64,000 bases of DNA from positions 372,001 to 436,000 of the forward strand of contig JANSXE010000003.1 of assembly GCA_024743195.1 (NCBI GenBank), in the 5' to 3' direction. Source of the stretch: Alphaproteobacteria bacterium. GTDB lineage: Bacteria > Pseudomonadota > Alphaproteobacteria > UBA8366 > Aestuariispiraceae. Shown here piece after piece: positions 1 to 8,051 of this stretch. A program made the translations under genes and the position numbers. The notes under the pieces were generated by a model. The model saw only the letters and a program-made list of their open reading frames with translations, was not told the origin of the DNA and did no database searches. Each line of letters begins with the position of its first letter. Position 1 is the first letter of the stretch.

Positions 1-127
1 CTCGCATTGGTTTATTCCGATGAAACGCGGCCGGAAGAGTGATGAAGGCGGCGCCGCTCTGCGCAACGGTGCGGCTGCTTTGTTGAATGAGGGGGGGGAT
101 CTTGGGTTCGCGAACGAAAAGCACTGA
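1..127 (+). CDS. possible 3' end of an upstream gene (partial, uncertain)
   Basis: Reading from base 2, one plus-strand frame stays open from the window edge to a TGA at 125-127 and would encode about 41 C-terminal residues, beginning SHWFIPMKRG. Its codons look reasonably coding-like for this genome, but it would overlap the glycosyltransferase start at 87 by some 40 bases. A second frame from base 1 stops at 40-42. Too little is present to name a product, and it may be non-coding leader of the next gene. Confidence 0.25.
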   Translation, partial: SHWFIPMKRGRKSDEGGAALRNGAAALLNEGGDLGFANEKH

Positions 128-1103
128 GCCCGCGGGAAACGACGGACAGGATCGCATCGAGATTTCCGTTCTTGTCCCTTTTTACAATGAAGAGGACAAT
201 GTCGAGCCGCTCTATCGAGAACTCGTCGAGGTCCTGGAGGCCGACGGCCGGCGCTTTGAGCTGGTTTTCGTGAATGACGGCAGCAGGGACGGGACGACGG
301 ACGTCCTAGACCGACTCGCCGAGGCGGATTCGCGGGTCGTTGCGATTCATCTTGTCCGGAACTTCGGACAAACGGCGGCCATGTCAGCGGCGATCGACCA
401 GGCGGCGGGCGAGCTGATGGTGGGATTGGACGGCGACCGGCACAACGATCCCAACGACATCCCCGAGATGCTTGAGAAGCTGAATGAGGGCTTCGACGTC
501 GTGTCCGGGTGGCGCCGCGACCGGAAGGACTCGCGCTCGCGAACCCTGCCGAGCCAGATTGCCAACTGGCTCATCTCTCGCGTTTCCGGCGTCCAACTGC
601 ACGACTACGGCTGTTCCCTGAAAGTCTACCGCAGAGACGTCATCAAGGGTGTGCGGCTCTATGGGGAGATGCACCGGTTCATTCCGATCTATACGAAATG
701 GATGGGCGGGCGCGTCACGGAGATGGTGGTGAACCACCGTCCGCGCGTCGCAGGAAAGTCCAAATACGGTATGAAGCGTATCTTCAAAGTCGTGCTCGAT
801 TTGCTGTTGGTGCGTTTTCTGGACCGTTACCTCACGAAGCCAATTCACTTTTTTGGCGGGGCCGGTTTGATTTCAATCGGTTTGGCTTTTCTGGCAGGGC
901 TGTACGCCCTGTTCTTGAAGCTCTTCGAGGGGGTCTCCTACATTGAAACGCCGCTGCCGCTGCTCAGCGCCATGGGCTTCATGATCGGCGTCCTTCTTGT
1001 GCTGATGGGCATTCTGGCGGAGCTGATCGTGCGCACCTATTTCGAGGGCCAGGACAAACGCACCTATCAGGTTCGCGTCATTCGCAACGGCGAAGAGGCC
1101 TAG
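87..1103 (+). CDS. GT2 family glycosyltransferase, polyprenyl-phosphate sugar type
   Basis: The 338-residue protein has a GT-A fold catalytic domain (about residues 26-230) starting at ISVLVPFYNEEDNV, with the VNDGSRDGT nucleotide-sugar motif and a DGD metal-binding triad followed by NDPNDIP. Two hydrophobic segments follow near residues 258-280 and 292-318. This layout is that of dolichol/undecaprenyl-phosphate glycosyltransferases (ArnC, GtrB, DPM1-like), which move a sugar from UDP or GDP to a polyprenyl phosphate on the cytoplasmic face. The first 25 residues are not conserved-looking, so a later start is possible. It is followed 8 bp later by an asparagine-synthase-like gene, suggesting a shared surface-glycan operon. 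The donor sugar cannot be read from the sequence. Confidence 0.88.
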   Translation: MRGGILGSRTKSTEPAGNDGQDRIEISVLVPFYNEEDNVEPLYRELVEVLEADGRRFELVFVNDGSRDGTTDVLDRLAEADSRVVAIHLVRNFGQTAAMSAAIDQAAGELMVGLDGDRHNDPNDIPEMLEKLNEGFDVVSGWRRDRKDSRSRTLPSQIANWLISRVSGVQLHDYGCSLKVYRRDVIKGVRLYGEMHRFIPIYTKWMGGRVTEMVVNHRPRVAGKSKYGMKRIFKVVLDLLLVRFLDRYLTKPIHFFGGAGLISIGLAFLAGLYALFLKLFEGVSYIETPLPLLSAMGFMIGVLLVLMGILAELIVRTYFEGQDKRTYQVRVIRNGEEA

Positions 1104-1111
1104 CGCGCGCC

Positions 1112-2986
1112 ATGTGCGGAATCGCAGGATTCGTGGGGAGCGGCGACCGGCGCGATCTGGAAGCAATGACCGACGCTCTTGTTCATCGCGGTCCTGATGC
1201 GTGCGGCTACCATGTTGATCCGTCGCGCCGCCTCCATTTCGGGCATCGGCGTTTGTCGATCCGCGATTTGTCCGGCGGCGGCCAACCGATGTGGAGCCGC
1301 GATGGCGCGCTTTGCGTGATCTACAACGGCGAGATTTTCAACTTCGAGGAATTGCGTGCGCAACTGGAAGCGGCGGGCCATCGCTTCGAGACGAGCCATT
1401 CCGACACCGAGGTTCTGATTCACGGCTACAGGGAGTGGGGCGAGGGGGTTGCGGAACGGCTCAACGGCCAGTTCGCGTTCGCGATCTTCGATAGGGGGCG
1501 GGAGCGGCTGTATCTGGCGCGAGACCGTTTCGGCGAAAAGCCGCTCTATTACGCCGCTCGTCCTGATCTGTTCGCTTTCGCCAGTGAATTGAGCGCGCTT
1601 GCGAAACACAGTGATGTGAAGACGGAGATGTCGCAACGCGCGCTGCAGAAATTGTTTGCCTACGGGTATCTGCCGGCTCCGAACGCGCTCTATCACGGCA
1701 CTGCGAAACTGCCCGGCGGACACTTTATGACGGTCGATCTTCGATCCCTTTCCATGGAGATCAAACGCTATTGGCGCTTTTCGCTCGAGCCGGACGAGGC
1801 GATGGCCGCGCGCGGCGAAGACGCCCTGGCGGAGGAACTGCGCGGGCTCCTCGTTCAGGCGGTCGAACGGCGGTTGGTGAGCGATGTTCCGATCGGCGTC
1901 TTCCTCAGCGGAGGGGTCGATTCCAGCGGCATTCTCGCCGCCGCGGCCACGCGTGCGCCGGCCAAGACCCTGCGAAGCTTCACCATCGGATTCCAAGAAC
2001 CGTCCTATGACGAGTCCGTCTACGCCGCTCAGGTCGCCGAACATGTCGGGTCCCATCATGCGCAGCGCGTTCTGACGCTGGATCAAGCGCGAGACCTCAT
2101 CCCATCGGTACTGGGACGATTGGACGAGCCGTTGGGTGACGCGTCGATCGTTCCGACCTATATGCTGAGCGCCTTCACCAGGGAGCATGTCACTGTCGCC
2201 CTGTCAGGCGACGGCGGCGACGAGATGTTCGCGGGCTACGACCCCTTTCTCGCCCTGAAGCCGGCTGCGCTCTACAGCCGGTTCGTGCCGAAACCATTGC
2301 ATCGCGTCTTCCAGCATCTGGCCGAGATGCTGCCGAAATCGAGCCGGAACATGAGCCTCGATTTCAAGCTGCGCCGGACGCTGGGGGGATTGTCCTATCC
2401 TGAATCCGCCTGGGCTCCGGCCTGGATGGCCCCGCTGGACCCCCGCGATGCAGCGGATCTCTTCGAGGAACCGCTGCGTCCCGAGGATCTCTACAGTGAG
2501 GCGATGGAGCTCTGGGAAACCGGTCCCGCCAAGGGGCGCGTCGATCGTCTGCTGCAGTTCTTCACCCAACTCTATCTCCAGGACGACATCCTGACCAAAT
2601 CCGACCGAGCCAGCATGATGGTGTCGCTTGAGTCGCGTGCGGTCTTCCTGGACAACGATTTGGTCGAGTTCTGCCAGCGCTTGCCGCATCGCTTCAAGCT
2701 TCGAGACGGGCAGCGCAAATACCTGCTTAAGAAGGCGTTGGAGCCGCTCTTGCCGCATGACATCGTGCATCGCCGGAAGAAGGGATTCGGCATTCCGCTG
2801 GCCGACTGGATGCGTGAGGCGCCCGCCCGCCCGCCAATGGAGCCGACCCCTGGCGTTTGCGTGCCTTGGGCGGAGAAGGCCTGGGCGGCGCACCGCGCCG
2901 GCCGCTCCGACCATCGTCTTTTCATGTGGACTTGGTGGAGCGTGCAGACCGCCCTTCGCGATCACACCGCGGCGGCCGCGGCTTAG
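1112..2986 (+). CDS. asnB: asparagine synthase (glutamine-hydrolysing) family amidotransferase
   Basis: The 624-residue protein starts MCGIAGF, so after Met removal Cys2 is the nucleophile of an N-terminal class II glutaminase domain (NGEIFN and HRGPDA motifs are present). The C-terminal synthetase domain carries the PP-loop SGGVDSS at about residues 266-272 and the LSGDGGDEMFAGY and TKSDRASM segments. The family transfers ammonia from glutamine to an adenylated carboxylate, either aspartate or, in polysaccharide loci, a sugar acid. Its place between a polyprenyl-type glycosyltransferase and a run of methyltransferases argues for glycan modification rather than, or besides, asparagine synthesis. 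The start is fixed by the need for Cys2. Confidence 0.9.
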   Translation: MCGIAGFVGSGDRRDLEAMTDALVHRGPDACGYHVDPSRRLHFGHRRLSIRDLSGGGQPMWSRDGALCVIYNGEIFNFEELRAQLEAAGHRFETSHSDTEVLIHGYREWGEGVAERLNGQFAFAIFDRGRERLYLARDRFGEKPLYYAARPDLFAFASELSALAKHSDVKTEMSQRALQKLFAYGYLPAPNALYHGTAKLPGGHFMTVDLRSLSMEIKRYWRFSLEPDEAMAARGEDALAEELRGLLVQAVERRLVSDVPIGVFLSGGVDSSGILAAAATRAPAKTLRSFTIGFQEPSYDESVYAAQVAEHVGSHHAQRVLTLDQARDLIPSVLGRLDEPLGDASIVPTYMLSAFTREHVTVALSGDGGDEMFAGYDPFLALKPAALYSRFVPKPLHRVFQHLAEMLPKSSRNMSLDFKLRRTLGGLSYPESAWAPAWMAPLDPRDAADLFEEPLRPEDLYSEAMELWETGPAKGRVDRLLQFFTQLYLQDDILTKSDRASMMVSLESRAVFLDNDLVEFCQRLPHRFKLRDGQRKYLLKKALEPLLPHDIVHRRKKGFGIPLADWMREAPARPPMEPTPGVCVPWAEKAWAAHRAGRSDHRLFMWTWWSVQTALRDHTAAAAA

Positions 2987-2999
2987 GAGGGGCGGGGGC

Positions 3000-3791
3000 G
3001 TGGAGCAGGCTGTTTATGCGGCCGAAGCGGCGCTTGAGGAGCGTCACTGGTGGTTCGTCTGCCGCCGCCGTCTGTTCGCGCGCGAACTGGCCCGCGCGGG
3101 CGTCGCCAAGGATGCGGCCATGCTGGATGTTGGCACGAGCACCGGTACGAATCTACGCATGCTGCGCGACGCCGGCTATCACGATGTGACCGGCCTCGAT
3201 ATGAGCGACGAGGCCATCCGCTATTGCCGGGACAAGGGCCTGGGCGACGTGCGCAAGGGCGATATCTGCGCCATGCCGTTCCCGGACGCGCGTTTCGATG
3301 CAGTGCTCGCGACCGACATCGTGGAGCATGTCGATGACGACGCAGCCGCCCTGGCGGAGATCCGGCGCGTGCTGAAACCAGGCGGTCTCGCTCTACTGAC
3401 CGTCCCGGCGTTCGAGCAGCTCTGGGGCGCCCAGGACGACCTGTCGCATCACAAGCGGCGCTATCGCTTGCCGCGCTTCTGCGCCCTGGTCGAAGAAACG
3501 GGCCTAGAAGTCGAGCGACGCTACCACTTCAACTACCTGCTGTTCGCGCCGATCTGGCTCGCCCGACAAATCATCCGGCGCTCGGGCGCAACGCGGCGCA
3601 GTGAGAATCACATTAACGCGCCCGGCCTGAACGAACTGCTGACCTTGCTGTTCGAGATCGACTGCCGTACGGCGCCGCTGGTGCGCCCGCCGTTCGGAGT
3701 ATCGATCCTCGTCGGGGCGCGAGAAAATACGATGCCGGTCCACCGAAACGGAGCCTCTCATGAACGACAAACTGCGCACACAGACCATTGA
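3000..3791 (+). CDS. class I SAM-dependent methyltransferase (intact paralog of the relic at 4809-4994)
   Basis: A GTG start at 3000 is preferred to the long upstream open frame because an AGGAGG Shine-Dalgarno sequence sits at 2985-2990, overlapping the asnB stop. This gives 263 residues. The SAM-binding motif I is MLDVGTSTGTNLRML (about residues 41-55), followed by TGLDMS, an acidic DIVEHVDD motif and RVLKPGG (motif III). It resembles Methyltransf_11 enzymes of polysaccharide and small-molecule loci. The last 31 bases overlap the next gene. Its C-terminal segment SENHINAPGLN...RPPFGVSILV is repeated in decayed form about 1.2 kb downstream, so the present C-terminus beyond that point may be a rearrangement product. 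Confidence 0.85.
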   Translation: MEQAVYAAEAALEERHWWFVCRRRLFARELARAGVAKDAAMLDVGTSTGTNLRMLRDAGYHDVTGLDMSDEAIRYCRDKGLGDVRKGDICAMPFPDARFDAVLATDIVEHVDDDAAALAEIRRVLKPGGLALLTVPAFEQLWGAQDDLSHHKRRYRLPRFCALVEETGLEVERRYHFNYLLFAPIWLARQIIRRSGATRRSENHINAPGLNELLTLLFEIDCRTAPLVRPPFGVSILVGARENTMPVHRNGASHERQTAHTDH

Positions 3792-4569
3792 GGACTTCGG
3801 CGACCAATGGACGCGTTACCAAGACAATGAAGGATACTACGGTTCGGTCGAACTGCTGCGCGACATCCTCGAACCCCTGACGCCGCTGGAGAGCGTTCGG
3901 GGGCAAACCGTCGCCGAAATTGGCAGCGGCACCGGCCGAATTGTTCAAATGCTCCTAGACGCAGGCGTTTCTCGGATCACTGCATTGGAACCTTCCAAGG
4001 CGATGGACGTGCTGCGGGCGAACACTGTCGAGAAGAGCGACCGCATTCGTTACGTCCAAGCGAGGGGCGAGCAGTTGCCGAGCGATCAGCCCTTTGATTT
4101 TGTGTTTTCCATCGGCGTCTTGCATCACATCCCGGATCCCGCACCGGTCGTGCGAGCGGCCCACCGCGCCCTCAAAGAGGAGGGGCGCATCGTGATTTGG
4201 CTCTACGGGAGGGAAGGCAATGGTCTCTACCTGGCTTTCGTACTCCCGCTGCGCAAATTGACGGCTCTGCTGCCGCATTCCTTGCTCACGCCGATCTGCC
4301 ATGTCCTGAACGCGGGACTTGGGGCATACATAGCGCTGGCGCGAATTGTCCCGGTGCCCCTGCGCGGATACATGACCGAGGTTATCGGAAATTTTTCAAC
4401 CAGTAAACGATACCTAGTGATATATGATCAACTTAAACCTGCATACGCCAAGTACTACAGGCGCGCCGAAGCGGAATCGCTTCTTGAGGAAGCGGGCTTT
4501 GTCGATGTCCGCTCTCATAATCGGCACGGATACAGTTGGACCGTCGTTGGGGTCAAAAAGGCGACGTAA
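3760..4569 (+). CDS. class I SAM-dependent methyltransferase
   Basis: The 269-residue protein has motif I VAEIGSGTGRIVQML (about residues 46-60), the acidic ITALEPS strand, FSIGVLHHIPDP and an ALKEEGRIVIWLYG strand typical of Methyltransf_11/25 enzymes. A hydrophobic stretch around residues 160-200 (rich in Leu, Ala and Pro) suggests a membrane-associated or lipid-like substrate. The ATG lies within the 3' end of the preceding methyltransferase and has GGAG a few bases upstream (3750-3753), so the two are probably co-translated. It is unlike its neighbour outside the Rossmann core. Substrate unknown. Confidence 0.82.
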   Translation: MNDKLRTQTIEDFGDQWTRYQDNEGYYGSVELLRDILEPLTPLESVRGQTVAEIGSGTGRIVQMLLDAGVSRITALEPSKAMDVLRANTVEKSDRIRYVQARGEQLPSDQPFDFVFSIGVLHHIPDPAPVVRAAHRALKEEGRIVIWLYGREGNGLYLAFVLPLRKLTALLPHSLLTPICHVLNAGLGAYIALARIVPVPLRGYMTEVIGNFSTSKRYLVIYDQLKPAYAKYYRRAEAESLLEEAGFVDVRSHNRHGYSWTVVGVKKAT

Positions 4570-4611
4570 CCTTCCGCCTGCGCAATCTACTCGGTTTGGA
4601 TCGGTCACCCC

Positions 4612-4810
4612 TAGAGCGGGATGATTTTTGACGGAATCGGGTTTTATAGATTCCAGGATGCGGCGAATAGTATTCACCATGGATGCTGGGAGAAGAGGCC
4701 AGCATGCATGACGCGGTCCTTTTCGATGGCTCTTCGCGAACGTGTCGTTTTGCGGTTGAGGCTGAGGCTGAGGCTGAGGCTGAGGCTGAGGGCTTGTCCC
4801 GTCGATAGGC
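4612..4810 (+). mobile_element. relic of the left end of an IS630-type insertion sequence
   Basis: The segment begins at a TAGAGCGGGATGA sequence, of the kind that forms outer ends of IS630-like elements, which insert at TA. About 90 bases on, the frame MTRSFSMALRERVV (from 4707) matches the usual N-terminus of IS630 transposases (DLRERVV). After a frameshift in a T-run at 4748-4751 a second frame reads AVEAEAEAEAEAEGLSRR, stop, AARR, which fits the family continuation AVE-G-GLSRRQAARR with CAG mutated to TAG and an expanded EA repeat. Only the first 40 or so codons remain. The element is dead and fused to the methyltransferase relic that follows. The IS family assignment is by memory of the motif and was not searched. 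Confidence 0.6.
4757..4791 (+). repeat. TGAGGC hexamer tandem repeat
   Basis: Five perfect TGAGGC units run from 4757 to 4786 followed by a partial sixth. Within the IS630-like relic they encode a run of Glu-Ala pairs where the transposase normally has a single pair. The repeat is best explained as slippage expansion in a non-functional gene. Confidence 0.9.
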
Positions 4811-4994
4811 GGCGCGCCGGCTGATACGGCTCTTGGGCGTGCGCGTTGCAAGCGAGAATCACATCAACGCTCCGGGCTTGAACGGTCTCCTGACGGCTCT
4901 GTTCGATCTCGATTGCCGCTTGGCGCCGATGCTTCGCCCGCCGTTCGGAGTATCGATTTTGGTCGTTGGAGAGCGCGGCCCGTCGGTCGAATGA
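4809..4994 (+). pseudogene. 3' remnant of a second methyltransferase, paralogous to the gene at 3000-3791
   Basis: Read from a stop codon at 4806-4808, the frame gives about 61 residues ending in TGA at 4992-4994. Its segment SENHINAPGLN...RPPFGVSILV is identical at 31 of 38 positions to the C-terminal region of the intact methyltransferase at 3000, and similarity extends upstream (ARRLIRLLG versus ARQIIRRSG). No start codon or SAM-binding domain remains. The two copies are direct repeats flanking the second methyltransferase and the IS relic, so this is either the original 3' end displaced by an insertion or the leftover of a deleted homologue. Confidence 0.85.
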
Positions 4995-5018
4995 CCGCGC
5001 GTGTGCTCACCGCGCTTA

Positions 5019-5993
5019 TCAGCGCGATGTTGCGCGGGCGTCGACAGGTCTATTGACGGCCGTGAGAGCCCAGGACACGGACCCGGGAATGCACTGACCC
5101 AAGGTGCACGCGGCGAAGACTGCAGCGACCGCAGCCGCTTCTGCGGAGGGAGCGCCAAACAGCGTGAGCGTTGCGACGACGGCCCCTTCGCGCAAGCCGA
5201 ACCCCGCAAGGGTGATCGGAATCATCGCAGCCAACGTGGCGAGTGTTGTCGAGAGGATTGCGAGGTCGAGGCGCGCCAACTCCGTGGAAACCGACGCGAG
5301 CGAGAAGTACATGCTGGCGAAGATCGCAACTTGGACGGCGAGCGAGAGACCCAAGGCCGCCATGATCCGTGAGGGGCCCCGGAAGAGCCGGCGCACGATG
5401 TAGACCAGCCGCGCAAGGTGTCGATAGGCCCAATACCGCATCCAGTTTCGAGAAATCGGAAAGAGGTAGACGAAAACGAAGCCGAGCCCGACAGCCGCGG
5501 CGAGCCCCCAGACGACCCGTTGAACGCCCGGCTGGACGGTCGCGTTCACCGAGAGCGCCGCAGCGCACAGGGCGATCAAGACCAAGAGGCTGCAGAACCG
5601 GTCCGCCAGAACCGAACTGAGCACGTCCCAATAGCGCCCGCGAGCGTGGCCGAGTTTGTAAACCCGAAACACGTCTCCCCCGACCGAGCCCGGTAGCACC
5701 AGGTTTAGGGTCACCGCTTCCGCATAGATGCGCGCGCAGGTCCGCAGCGCGGCGTCGATGCGAAAGAACCTGAGGAAGACCTGCCAGCGATAGGCCGACA
5801 GGGCCACATTCACCCACATGGCCAGGACGCCGAGCAAGACGTATCCAGCATCTATTTCGCGGATGACGAGCAACAGCTCATTCGTGTCGATCATCCGCAC
5901 GATGAATAAAAGGAGGAAGACGGTCACCGCCGCCTTCGCGCCCAAGATCAAGACTTTGCGCTGAGCGTCGCTTGGCTTCGGCCAGCGCAGCAT
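5019..5993 (-). CDS. YbhN/UPF0104 family membrane protein (flippase-like, LPG synthase TM domain)
   Basis: The start chosen is the ATG at 5993, which overlaps the stop of the upstream methyltransferase as TGATG and gives 324 residues. The longer open frame upstream reads Arg- and Pro-rich shadow sequence. About eight hydrophobic segments are visible, and the signature LVLPGSVGGDVFRVYKLG near residues 90-110 is the PG-GGD motif of the lysylphosphatidylglycerol synthase TM region family (YbhN, AglD, MprF N-terminal half). Members are integral inner-membrane proteins often found beside GT2 glycosyltransferases and thought to move or hold lipid-linked substrates. A role in handling the lipid-linked product of this locus is inference. 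Confidence 0.82.
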   Translation of the reverse strand: MLRWPKPSDAQRKVLILGAKAAVTVFLLLFIVRMIDTNELLLVIREIDAGYVLLGVLAMWVNVALSAYRWQVFLRFFRIDAALRTCARIYAEAVTLNLVLPGSVGGDVFRVYKLGHARGRYWDVLSSVLADRFCSLLVLIALCAAALSVNATVQPGVQRVVWGLAAAVGLGFVFVYLFPISRNWMRYWAYRHLARLVYIVRRLFRGPSRIMAALGLSLAVQVAIFASMYFSLASVSTELARLDLAILSTTLATLAAMIPITLAGFGLREGAVVATLTLFGAPSAEAAAVAAVFAACTLGQCIPGSVSWALTAVNRPVDARATSR

Positions 5994-6982
5994 CACCGCG
6001 GCCGGCGGCAAACAAGGCGCATATTCGACGTCCTTCCGGAGATCGTTTTCTGCACCACGTCCAGTCCGCTCGCGACCGACAAGGCGGCGATATTGTCGAC
6101 GTCGATCGCTCGGCCCAGGCGATCCCATCCAAGACGCTCGCGCATCCAATACTGCACGCTGTGAAGCCACCCGAACGGGTTCAGCGTATAGCCCGCGGAC
6201 ACCACTTCGAGACCGCTTTTTTCGGCCAGCGCTCCCAGCGACTGGGCGCTGAAGATGTTCCAATGGCGCGGGGCGTGCCAACCGCCCCAGTAACGGCGGC
6301 GGAACATGCGCGCGTCCCATGCCGTGTGGTTCGGGGTTTCCATGATCAGGACCCCGCCGGGCCTGAGCATGCGCGCGCAACTGCGCAACACTTCGCCCGG
6401 GTCTTCGACATGCTCGATGAGCTGGTTCATTACGAAGACGCCGACTTGTTCGAGCGAAGCCTCAGGTAGCGCTTCGATGCGGCCCTCGATGACCTCGAGA
6501 TCTTTCGCGCGTGCACGAGAAACGGCGTCATTGGAGAAATCGACGCCGACCAAGCGCCAACTCGGGTCGCCATGTTCCCGGATCAGGCCCAAGAGATCGC
6601 CTGCGCCGCAGCCGATGTCCACGATCGTATCGCCCGGCCGGGCGTGCTCCGCGATGGGACGGATCTTTCGCGCCTGAACAGCGTTGCGCAGCTTGAAGAT
6701 CAAAGGCCCCAACGAGTTTTCGTAGTCGTACGTGAGGTAGTTCTTCGGATAGATGGTCGAGAGTTCCGCCAAGGTGGGCCGGTTCTTGAGATACAGATGG
6801 CCGCACTCCGCACACTCGACATAGTGAAACTCGTTGTCGCAGGTCTCGTAGCAGAAGTCCTTCGTGACGCACACCTCGCGCCGAACGTCGTGTGCGCCGC
6901 ATAGCACGCAGGACGCTTCGAGCGTCTCGATAAAGCCGCCGGTTGCGGCGCCAGGGTTCTCGGACGGCTCAGGCGCGGGCAT
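5993..6982 (-). CDS. SAM-dependent methyltransferase with N-terminal Cys-rich zinc-ribbon-like region
   Basis: The ATG at 6982 overlaps the end of the upstream desaturase by 14 bases and gives 329 residues. The N-terminus holds Cys25, Cys28, Cys38, Cys44, Cys48, Cys57 and Cys60, including two CxxC pairs, which suggests a bound zinc. The methyltransferase core follows with VDIGCGAGDLL (about 121-131), GVDFSND, NQLIEHVEDP and RMLRPGGVLIMETPN (Methyltransf_23 type). Such Cys-rich C- or O-methyltransferases are common in sugar and lipid modification loci. It is translationally coupled to genes on both sides, so desaturase, methyltransferase and YbhN-like protein probably form one minus-strand operon. 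Confidence 0.85.
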   Translation of the reverse strand: MPAPEPSENPGAATGGFIETLEASCVLCGAHDVRREVCVTKDFCYETCDNEFHYVECAECGHLYLKNRPTLAELSTIYPKNYLTYDYENSLGPLIFKLRNAVQARKIRPIAEHARPGDTIVDIGCGAGDLLGLIREHGDPSWRLVGVDFSNDAVSRARAKDLEVIEGRIEALPEASLEQVGVFVMNQLIEHVEDPGEVLRSCARMLRPGGVLIMETPNHTAWDARMFRRRYWGGWHAPRHWNIFSAQSLGALAEKSGLEVVSAGYTLNPFGWLHSVQYWMRERLGWDRLGRAIDVDNIAALSVASGLDVVQKTISGRTSNMRLVCRRPR

Positions 6983-7928
6983 CGAGCACCCGCCGAAAAA
7001 CGGTGCCGAACATCGAGGGAGAGACGGTCTGCTCGGAATGATATTGCGACCCGAAGCGCTCATACAGGTCAGGCAGTCGATTCGACGGCAGTTGAGGGAA
7101 GAGATGATGCTCCAGATGATAATTGAAGTGCGCGTCGTACAGCAGCGCCGCGTCAACCCAGTTCGGGCGGTGCGAACGGGTGAAATCGAGCGTCTCAACG
7201 CCTTCCGGCCGGGCGTGCTCCGCGAAGGTGCGCATACGGGCGAGGAAGAGGCTGACCGTTACCGCCGCCAATGGGTAGAGAAACAGGGTCCATAGAACCG
7301 TCCCGAAATTGGTCACGAGAGCGGCGAGAACCAATTGCGCGGCGAGGGTTCCGCCAAGCCAAAGGAGCCGGGTGCGGGCGCCGACGTCCCCGACCCGATC
7401 CATGATGGACTGATGAGCTTCCGAATCGGCCTCAAGATCGCCGCCGCCATAGCCGAGCAGAATCTCCGGCGCGCGCGTTCCCAACAGGGGCGTCAGCAAA
7501 TGCCGCAAGAGCTTGCTGCGCGGCGCGCCGCCGAACCCGTTCACCTCGCCATGCTGCGGGTCGAGGCCCTGGCCGTTGTAGCGATGATGCAAGAGATGCG
7601 TCTGGCGGAATGCATCGTAGTTCACCCCTACCAGCCAGCCGCAGACGCGCCCGACCCACAGATTGACCGATTGCTTCGCAAACAGGGCGTTATGGGAGCA
7701 GTCATGAAGGATGAAGCTGATCTTGTAGCCGTAGACGCCCATGACGAGCACGATCGGAACCGCCCACCACGGTGAAGATTGAACGAGATGGGGCGCGAGT
7801 ATGAACGCGCTCAGAAAGGGAACGAGAATGCGACCGGATACCCAAAGACCGTATCGGTCGCTGACGCTCGACCAGTCTTTCGGGAGACCCTGTTTCACGA
7901 TGGCGGCGCGAATCTTGGCGACCGACAT
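6969..7928 (-). CDS. membrane fatty acid desaturase
   Basis: The 319-residue integral membrane protein has the three histidine boxes of di-iron acyl desaturases and hydroxylases: HDCSH near residue 75, HLLHH near 110 and HLEHH near 270, with hydrophobic segments between. These enzymes use oxygen to desaturate or hydroxylate acyl chains in the inner membrane. GGGA precedes the ATG. Context with methyltransferases, a YbhN-like protein and the divergent glycosyltransferase group suggests it may modify the acyl part of a glycolipid or an amide-linked acyl chain rather than bulk phospholipid, but the sequence does not settle this. Confidence 0.9.
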   Translation of the reverse strand: MSVAKIRAAIVKQGLPKDWSSVSDRYGLWVSGRILVPFLSAFILAPHLVQSSPWWAVPIVLVMGVYGYKISFILHDCSHNALFAKQSVNLWVGRVCGWLVGVNYDAFRQTHLLHHRYNGQGLDPQHGEVNGFGGAPRSKLLRHLLTPLLGTRAPEILLGYGGGDLEADSEAHQSIMDRVGDVGARTRLLWLGGTLAAQLVLAALVTNFGTVLWTLFLYPLAAVTVSLFLARMRTFAEHARPEGVETLDFTRSHRPNWVDAALLYDAHFNYHLEHHLFPQLPSNRLPDLYERFGSQYHSEQTVSPSMFGTVFRRVLDARA

Positions 7929-8051
7929 GTTCCCTCCTCACACCCCAATCACGACCCCGAACCTGCCTTCCGCCGGAGCGGTGCGCTGGCGATCGACAAT
8001 TTAGTTCGGGCCATCGGGCTTGACCAGTCATCCTTAGCGCGAAGCGCGCGC

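Noticed and set aside
4674-4862. Arg-Leu or Gln-Pro repeat proteins encoded at the TGAGGC repeat
   Set aside because: The repeats are read in frames with no start signals. They are explained by slippage in a decayed transposase gene.
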